A stretch of DNA of 64,000 bases, taken from Pseudophaeomoniella oleicola. Taxonomy: Eukaryota; Ascomycota; Eurotiomycetes; Phaeomoniellales; Phaeomoniellaceae. The notes beneath the pieces are model-generated. The model had not been told where the DNA came from. It searched no databases and was given only the letters and a program-made list of their open reading frames with translations. Position 1 is the first letter of the stretch. Each line of letters begins with the position of its first letter. The stretch lies in NCBI GenBank assembly GCA_003868215.1, contig QWDQ01000068.1, positions 53,332 to 117,331 on the forward strand. The letters run 5' to 3'. This document shows, piece after piece, positions 57,072 to 64,000 of this stretch. A program made the translations under genes and the position numbers.

Positions 57072-58872
57072 CATTTACTCCTGAGCCTCACATCGGCATT
57101 ACCTCTTGCAGCTTCGTAGCATATAAAAGTAAAAAGCTCGCAGCGAGTAGAAGGTAATGGACATAATGGGAGATAGCGGTGCAAAAGTCTAGGTATGGCG
57201 AGACGGTAGGGTCTTGGTTGAAAACGGCCTTTTCCGACTACCAATTGTAGAGGTCAGGGGCCCCATGTCCCCATGATGCGCTTGTCTCTCCATACTGCTC
57301 GGAAGAATCCAGTAGAAGCTGGAGTAGGGTGATGAGGAGCGTGAGGGGAGTGAAGAAAGTTACAATGAAAGCGACAAAGCGGGATGGCGCTAACGTCGAA
57401 TGAGGATATCACGATGTTGCTACCTGATTAGCAGTGCCACTTATTCGAGATCGGTACAGACGAGCGGCAGTTGGATTGGCTCATTCTCGTACTGTGGACC
57501 ATATAACGTAGTAGTAGGTTACATAGTACAGATGACTATGACTGGGGTACGTGGCCCATCCAACATCGGAGAGATGAACTGGGGTAATCTGAAGATGTGA
57601 TTGGGGAATTGAGGGACAAATCGAGGAGAAGAGAGAGGAGAGACCGGGGGAAGAACAAGCGTTTGGAGTAAAGTGGCCCGTAAAGCTTGGCGTCAGTGAT
57701 GAGGTTTGCCGCATATCCGAGAAAGGATGGATGACGATGAATTACCTACTGCGAACTTAACGTTAGACGAATAGTCTTGTGAAGGCCTGATGAGCCAGAT
57801 AGATCTCTTTACAAGGGCAATCAACACTGCTAAGTACCTAGATACCTATCTATTACTACTAGGTACTGACTGATTTGGTTATAGGGATTCCTATACAACC
57901 ATATGTCTTATAGAAGGGCATTTCCTATGTCATACTCGAATGGTCAGCCGCACAATTGGCATCCGCTTACTTAGCAAGCCATAATGCTTGACGATGCTTA
58001 TATCTTCTATCGTCGTGGTATCGGGATACGAAAGGGAGTAACTAGCTTGAACTCTCCGATATCCGTCTCCGTCGTCAGCCTTCCCAAGTCACGGTACACG
58101 CCAGATCCTACAGTGTGATCGAGACTACTACGTAGTATCTCCGAACCCCTCAATCACTACACTTTTCTACCCGGAGCCCCAAGCGTCGAACCATCTGTCA
58201 CCCAACTATTCTTTCGCTATTCTCTGTTCTCTCGTCAAGTTGGAATGCCAAGTCAATGTATCCGTAATCTTTCCGTAAGTTCTGGGCATCGATGTCAGCA
58301 GCCGTTGGTGTGCCTCAGCCGAAGATACTACACTATACAAGATTCTCTGGTCGACTGAGTAACACGTATGGAATTGAGGAATGCTGATCCTTCCGAAAGA
58401 TACGATCTAAGTACTATCTATCTACCAGGTACCTAATCTCTAGATCTCTCTATATTGGAGAAATTGACACCCAGTCCACTTGTTCTCTGGAGTATCATCG
58501 GAGTGTCCAAGGTCTCTGTCAGCCATTGGGACTACTTGGTATGTTGTTACATTACTGACGGGAAAATGTGCTCGACCCACTGACCCCTCGTACTCTGTGG
58601 ATCTTTCCCTTTTCCTCTCGCGCTATGAGAGTAACCTGGCAACGTGGGATCTCTTTGACCATTTACCATTTGCATGTCACCCAAGATCAATCTCATATCA
58701 GCCAATATTCCGCTTATGCAATCCCTCCGCACCTCCACTTGGGCTTCAACCTACTCTGGAATTGGCATTAGTTTTCGTCCTCTCCTTTGACCACATTTCG
58801 GCCCCCCGTGGGTGACAATCCCCGGATTGGTTACAATGCATACTAGTCCATATTGAACTGGAGATGGCTCGT

Positions 58873-59102
58873 CCGGGGTTAGAGTCGCTAACAATTCCAA
58901 TGGCAATGCGGCACGCGGGCAGGCGTGCGGGCACAACTGCTACAGTAAGGAAGGCACTTAGCAGTATTGGATCCAGTCCGGTGACTGCTCAAGGAGCCCA
59001 TTTTCGAAGGATTTTACCGTTATACCAGCCCGTCTGCCCCGGATTTAGTCAATCACTGTGCCGCGTTCGTGGCCACTCCGGTCTCCGCGTTTTGTTTATA
59101 TA
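58873..59102 (+). promoter_or_regulatory. CreA-type sites and TATA box upstream of sugar transporter
   Basis: CCGGGG at 58873-58878 (plus) and its complement CCCCGG at 59037-59042 match the carbon-repressor consensus SYGGRG. TTTATATAG at about 59095-59102 lies 145 bp ahead of the ATG at 59246. Two opposed repressor-type sites before a sugar transporter fit carbon regulation; this is inference. Confidence 0.4.
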
Positions 59103-59245
59103 GCGATATGAAGACCCCTCCAATCCCACCTCGCTTCTCCTTCTTCCTTGTCAACTTCTTCTTGTACTGAGTTCCCTCGAATCTGGGTGGAAGTCACAAT
59201 CTTTTCTATTGTTCTACGGATCATCTCACGACAGTCTCCTCAAGT

Positions 59246-61067
59246 ATGGTGGGAGTTTCTGTAGGCACCGGGGCGCAAAGCCAGTCCCTGGTCGCTCGCG
59301 CCAATGCCACCAAAGCGCACGGTCTTGCTGGTCTCATCAAGAACCCATACGTCTTCATGACCTGTGCCTTTGCATCATTGGGTTGCATGATGTACGGCTA
59401 CGATCAGGGAGTCATGGCTCCGATCCTGATCATGGAAAACTTCGAATCCAAATTCCCCACCCTCTTGGGTTCTACCATTCAGGGTTGGCTGGTCGCGGCT
59501 TTGGAGTTGGGTGCTTGGTTTGGGGCCTTGTTTAATGGCTACCTCTCCGATAAGATTTCAAGAAAATACAGCATGATGGTGGCCGTGTTGATCTTTACTC
59601 TCGGTACCGGTTTCCAAAGCGGTGGCCAGAACCCAGCCATGCTGTTCGCCGGCCGTGTCATCGGTGGTATCGGCATCGGTATGTTCTCCATGGTCATCCC
59701 TATGTACCAGGCCGAAATTGCGCCACCCGAGCTTCGTGGAGCTCTAGTCTCCCTGCAACAGCAGTCCATCACCATCGGAACCTGCATTGCTTTCTGGTTG
59801 GACTATGGCTTCCACTTTGTCGGCGGAACCTCCTGCAATCCCCAAGGTGTCGCCCACCCGTATGCGGCTGACGGCTCGTTCGACGCTCATGCCAGCCATG
59901 GGCACAAGTGCTTGGGGGAAAAGTCCTCGGCGTGGCGTGTCCCATTGGCTCTTCAACTGATTCCCGCTTGGATCCTGTTTTTCGGCATGTTCTTCCTGCC
60001 CTTCTCTCCCCGCTGGTTGATGTTGAAGCACCGTGAGGACGAGGCATTGGCATCCCTCTCTCGACTCCGAAGACTCCCCAAGGAGGATCCTCTGGTCGCT
60101 GCCGAATTCCTCGAGATCAAGGCTGCCGTCATGTTCGATGAGGAGACGGACGCCGAGCTCAAGCAAGCTGGCAAATGGTTGGCTCCCTGGAAAGCACTGT
60201 TTGGACCCAACATGTTCAAACGTCTTTTCATCGGTTGTTTCATCATGATCTTCCAACAGTTCACCGGTATCAATGCGGTCTTGTACTATGCCCCACAAAT
60301 CTTCCAGAGTTTCGGCTTCTCTTCCGTAACAACGAACCTGCTCGCTACCGGGGTGACCGGTATCCTCCAGGTCATCTTCACGATCCCATCGGTCCTATAC
60401 CTCGACAGGTTCGGCCGTAAGACTTTTCTCATCGTCGGCGCAATTGGGATGTGCATTTGCCACATTGTCATCGCCGCGATCGACGGTGTCTACGAGGACA
60501 GTTGGGCCCGCAACGAAGGTCTCAATCGCGGCGCCGGCTGGGCTTCTATCGTCTTCATCTGGCTGTTTGCCGTGAACTTTGCTTACTCATGGGGACCAGT
60601 CGCCTGGGTATATACGCAGGAGATCTTCCCCAGCAGTATGCGTTCGCGAGGTGTATCGATCGTCGCATCGACGAACTGGATCTTCAACTTTGTCATCGGT
60701 CTCACCACGCGCGACATGATCGACTCGATGCGCTTCGGGATTTACATCTTCTTCGCCTTCTTTGCCGGAGCCGGCGCCGTATTCGTCTGGCTCGTATGTC
60801 CTGGTAAGCCTCTCTCTCTCTCTCTCTTCTTTCGATCAATTCCCCTCTCCTAACCTTCCTCCCCCAGAATCCAAAGACAGAACCCTCGAAGAACTCGACG
60901 TCTACTTCAACAAGGGCTCCGACAGCATCGCCGCCGCCGACGCCGCGCGTATGCACGCCATCAACGAGCGACTCGGGATCTCGCACGCGACCACCATCGA
61001 GGACATCAAGTTGCCGACCGAATACCAAACCACCGAGGCTCTGCATGAAGAGCATGCTGAGAAATAG
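59246..61067 (+). CDS. MFS sugar transporter (hexose transporter-like)
   Basis: Exons 59246-60803 and 60868-61067; the 64 bp intron (GTAAGC, CTAAC, CCAG) splits a Glu codon. The 585-residue product has 12 membrane segments with the sugar-porter signatures: GYDQGVMAP in TM1, GYLSDKISRK after TM2, GRVIGGIGIGMFSMVIPMYQ-AEIAP-ELRG in TM4-5, PFSPRWLM after TM6, QQFTGINAVLYYAP in TM7 and DRFGRKT after TM8. The intron sits just before PESKDRTLEELD, the motif ending TM12, which confirms the join. It probably imports glucose or another hexose by proton symport; the substrate cannot be assigned. The N-terminus is short and the C-terminus a charged cytoplasmic tail of about 60 residues. Upstream CreA-like sites fit carbon control. 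Confidence 0.95.
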
Positions 61068-62542
61068 GTTTACTGTCCTGTCCTCTTCTCTCTCCTCTCT
61101 CTAGCTTGCTAGCTAGCTGGCTAGGTAGGTAGGTAGCTTGGTACTGTTTCATGTGTACATAAGGACGTATCTAGTCGCAGTACCTATATAGTTCAGAGTA
61201 CATATATATCTCGACTCATCAGAGAGAATTTAAGCACTTTTTGAATCGAATCCTATTCCCCCGTCCAAGTGCCTTGTTAAGCCCGTCTCCGCCGCCGTTT
61301 TCCCATTCCCCGTCTACTCTTACCGCCGACATACACACGTACACATCCCATCAGCCGTCACCGTCTCACCACCACTAGTTAAAAGAAACTTGCATAGGTA
61401 ATACCTTACCTAACTCGGTATCTATCTACCCAAGTATTTCACATACCTCCGAATAATATCTACATCTACATCGTGCGAGCGTGCGTGCGAGCGAGCGAGT
61501 GATATATACCTTCCAAATCCATTTCTACATCCCTGCAGCCACAATCATTTCTTTTAATTTAACGAGAGCAACCGGCAGATAAGTTACTAACTATCAGCCC
61601 TGATCCTGGACTCCTTTTTTTTTTTTTTTTTTTTTTTTTTGTGCAGGTTTTATCATGCAGGTTTTATCATCTCTACGATCTCGTTTTGCCCAATCATTAT
61701 CTTTCGAACTGTGGTCGCGGGATATTTGAAATCGGTCGTCGTGAAGTTAGATCCTCATTCTCCCCTCGTTTCTTCCAAGTTGTATCATACAGTTAATTAT
61801 TCGGTTACTTAAAGTGAGAAAAGTCCTTGGTCACAACAAACCCCTTTTCATCTTTGCATGATAGAGAGAAGAGAGAAAAAAAGATAATTCCTGATAAGAA
61901 AAATGTGAGCTATCATGCATGCTGAAATCATCTGGTTCGGTCAATATCATCTTTTTCTGATTGGTGGATTACTGTACCTACATATCTAGTTGTTGTTGTT
62001 GTTGTTGCTCTTTCAACCTTGGGACTATTATAATCCTACGAGGATGGACCTGGTAAGTTACCATTTATTATTCTTCTCTTCTTCACCGCCGTTATTGTTG
62101 CCTATTCTCAACGTCATTGTGGACTAGCCAATCTCACTTCCCTTCCCTCGTTGTCTATTTATCACTATTTTCAGCATTGTCTGTTAAACATTACATTCAG
62201 CGTTGCCTGGCGCCTTTGCTTCTTGTTCACAGTGTGAGCTCCTTTCTGTCTTTCTTCTTCTTACTCTGTACATTGATCGATCTGTCTTGCTTCTGCTGAA
62301 CGGCATCTCTTTCCACGCCACAGCCCTGTCAGCATCGTCCCAACAACCAATTCCGAATCGCTGCGGACGCCACTTCAGCTGCCTCGTCACTGTTGGGAGA
62401 CTCTTGCTCGATTGACGAACTCTCTCAACTCATCACAGCCTGAGGGTCCACAAATACACAAGCTCGTCATCTCTCGATATCTTCCGTCGATTCCCTCGAT
62501 TGCTCTTTTTTCTACCATCACAAATTCATCTACCCTGTCAAC
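61068..62542. other. Intergenic region and long 5' leader
   Basis: A poly-T run of 26 at 61615-61640 is followed by a 14 bp direct duplication (61643-61670). A TTG repeat lies at 61990-62007. At 62044 an ATG-GAC-CTG is followed at once by GTAAGT, which looks like a first exon or a leader intron donor for the gene at 62543. The last 400 bp are pyrimidine-rich, like a fungal promoter or leader. Confidence 0.6.
61615..61670. repeat. Poly-T (26) followed by 14 bp tandem duplication
   Basis: Twenty-six T at 61615-61640, then GT, then two perfect adjacent copies of GCAGGTTTTATCAT at 61643-61656 and 61657-61670. On the minus strand this is a duplicated word followed by poly-A, which recalls the tail of a retro-inserted sequence. 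Confidence 0.85.
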
Positions 62543-63676
62543 ATGGCTGCCAGGCCTTTGTTGTACAAAATGCAAACCATGGGAACCGTCGCGAGCGCTC
62601 ATTTGACCAACGCTGAGATCCAGCAGTTTTGGTGCATGAACACCGAGGACGATGACGATCCAGATTACAAGAATGCAAGTACAGTGAAAGCCATCTTAAA
62701 GCACGTCGACCAGGAATTCGATAATCATTACGTTGACGGGAAGAAATGGCGCAAAACAGAGATTGCCACCTTCTGCACCGAGCGGGCCGAAGTCTTGGAA
62801 TTTCTGTTCCAGGGTGACGAACAATTCAAGGGCTACTTTGGATCGTTCGCACGGTCCAGCCCGATTGCCTGGCGAACCAAAAGCTTTCGGGATCGAATCC
62901 TGTACCTCCACCAAGCAAAACAGCGCGACAACAACAAGAACGCCCTCAAGAAAAAAGTCGCCACCCCTTCATTACCTTCCATTCGTCCGAGCACTCCGTC
63001 ACCCGTGATTACCAAAACGGATGGATCTCCTGCATCGAGCCGTGCGAGACCTGGACTGAATGTTGGTCGTAATGCTGGGCGGACCATCTACCCTGGTCCT
63101 GATGGTCATGACGACGAAACCGCCAGCGTGCTGAGCGAACAACTTCGCGCTACCAGTCTCCAGCCCCCAGCGTCTCCCATGCTTCAAGGTATGATCACCG
63201 TCAAGTACCAGTCCTACCCACCTGTGAAACTCCTCTCCGAACTGGTCAACAACTCGCCTGGATCCTCATCATCTGCCAGGGTAGCATCGCCACTGGGCCA
63301 GCTCACCCTCGAGAAGCTGAAAACGCACTGCCTGGAAGAACTAGACATGCTCCCTACCGATCCGACAAGGCTAGACACATTTGAGCTGCAATACACCCCG
63401 GACAATGACGCGATGCTCCGATTGACAACCGATGCTCGAGTACAGAAGTTGTTCACCGATATAGCCGTTGAGGACAGACGCAGCCGCTTTTCAGGTGCGT
63501 TACTGCTCCACGTCGTCGACAGGGCTGTTCCCAACAACAACAACAACAACAACCCGGGCAAACGGCCTCGAAAAGATGACGCCCGGGTTTACAAGAGGCC
63601 TGTCCTTGAAGAAAGAGGGGTGGGGAGAGACATGTCACGATTTCGAGGAAGTAGATTAGGTTCTGAAGTATCTTGA
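62543..63676 (+). CDS. Fungal protein of unknown function with possible PB1-like C-terminal domain
   Basis: A single exon, 377 residues, from the ATG at 62543 (AACATGG). I do not recognise the family. The N-terminal 1-125 is a compact, charged helical region rich in aromatic residues (FWCMNTEDDDDPDY, WRKTEIATFC, FKGYFGSFARSSPIAW). The middle, 130-230, is Ser/Pro-rich and disordered. Residues about 228-335 begin MITVKYQSYPPVKLL and end GALLLHVVDR, with an acidic LQYTPDNDAMLRL in between; a beta-strand, helix and acidic turn of this kind is what a PB1 domain shows, but this is inference. An Asn run near 340 and a basic Arg/Lys tail close the protein. No signal peptide or membrane segment. An upstream donor-like ATG-GAC-CTG-GTAAGT at 62044-62058 may mark a leader intron. 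Confidence 0.72.
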   Translation: MAARPLLYKMQTMGTVASAHLTNAEIQQFWCMNTEDDDDPDYKNASTVKAILKHVDQEFDNHYVDGKKWRKTEIATFCTERAEVLEFLFQGDEQFKGYFGSFARSSPIAWRTKSFRDRILYLHQAKQRDNNKNALKKKVATPSLPSIRPSTPSPVITKTDGSPASSRARPGLNVGRNAGRTIYPGPDGHDDETASVLSEQLRATSLQPPASPMLQGMITVKYQSYPPVKLLSELVNNSPGSSSSARVASPLGQLTLEKLKTHCLEELDMLPTDPTRLDTFELQYTPDNDAMLRLTTDARVQKLFTDIAVEDRRSRFSGALLLHVVDRAVPNNNNNNNPGKRPRKDDARVYKRPVLEERGVGRDMSRFRGSRLGSEVS

Positions 63677-64000
63677 ATGAAGAAAGGAGGTAGGAAAAGA
63701 CCCGGGAAAAGGAGGGGGGAGGGGGGGGAGAGGGGGAGAGGGGAGGGGAGAAGATCAAAGAAAGGAAAAGTATGTGGTATATCTAGTTTTTTTTTTTTTT
63801 TTTTTTTTTGAGATTTACACCCGAAGATACTAACCTACCTCTCTCTATGAATTTACACCTCCTATATACACCCATCTCCCCGTCCCGCCGCCCTTCCCAA
63901 CAACCTAGTTCTTTTTTCTCTCTTTTATGTAATGGAAATCTCAATAATTATTTTTTTTCACTTCTCCCTTATCCGCTTACACGAACGAACGGACGGAGGG
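63677..64000. other. 3' flank with G/A-rich and poly-T tracts
   Basis: A G/A-rich stretch (63685-63770), including long G runs at 63711-63730, is followed by 23 T at 63787-63809. No coding content is visible to the right edge. Confidence 0.8.

Larger units (their letters stand above)
56543..59245. other. Intergenic region upstream of the sugar transporter
   Basis: No supported gene in 2.7 kb. It contains a 12-base G run (about 56806-56817), a short TTACTTTCATTTA tandem repeat at 57039-57071, GGTACCTA motifs near 56570, 57835 and 58430, and CreA-like and TATA elements close to 59246 (listed separately). Confidence 0.55.

Noticed and set aside
1-64000. CRISPR arrays, bacterial operons, rRNA or tRNA genes
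   Set aside because: No spaced direct-repeat array, no polycistronic arrangement and no recognisable tRNA T-arm/box pattern was seen by eye; a covariance search could still find tRNAs.

Overview
The window is nuclear DNA of a filamentous ascomycete (Pezizomycotina; Leotiomycetes is my best guess, from overall family resemblance only). The evidence is short introns of about 47-114 bp with GTRNGT donors and CTRAY branch points, long gene-poor gaps, a CBM1-bearing GH5 cellulase, OPT, DHA1 and sugar transporters, and NACHT-ankyrin NLR-type proteins. There are no operons, no CRISPR array, and I saw no rRNA or tRNA gene.

Layout. 1-696 (-): start of a conserved fungal protein that runs off the left edge. 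697-8246: long gene-poor stretch. 8247-8741 (+): small single-pass membrane protein whose first exon is just the ATG. 9495-9865 (-): very small cysteine-rich protein that I read as a metallothionein. 11079-12271 (-): ZIP metal transporter. 13009-13890 (+): PhzF-like isomerase. 15465-16069 (+): small DUF6914-like protein. 17488-18570 (-): ornithine cyclodeaminase/mu-crystallin family. 22940-25526 (+): five-exon oligopeptide transporter. 26214-27152 (+): family-16 methyltransferase. 27843-29694 (-): DHA1 MFS transporter. 30313-31344 (-): double-GNAT protein. 32976-34344 (+): secreted CBM1-GH5 endoglucanase. 35409-37189 (-): second DHA1 MFS transporter. 39511-41274 (-): DUF885 putative metallohydrolase. 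42003-44611 (-): secreted S41 peptidase. 45661-50067 and 50547-53354 (+): two tandem NACHT NLR-like proteins. 55846-56542 (+): ABM-like protein with a broken frame. 59246-61067 (+): sugar transporter. 62543-63676 (+): protein of unknown function.

How the genes relate. The metallothionein candidate and the ZIP transporter are neighbours on one strand and plausibly belong to metal homeostasis. The cellulase, sugar transporter and OPT fit a saprotrophic or plant-associated lifestyle. The two NLR genes lie head to tail, 479 bp apart, and have different architectures: one carries a zinc finger set inside its NACHT module, ankyrin repeats and a C-terminal hydrophobic segment; the other has a DUF7708-like N-terminus and a C-terminal C2HC finger with no repeat sensor. 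This is the most interesting region, as a possible two-gene immune or heterokaryon-incompatibility unit. Exon structures below were built by hand from splice motifs, reading-frame continuity and remembered family conservation; none were tested by transcripts or alignment.
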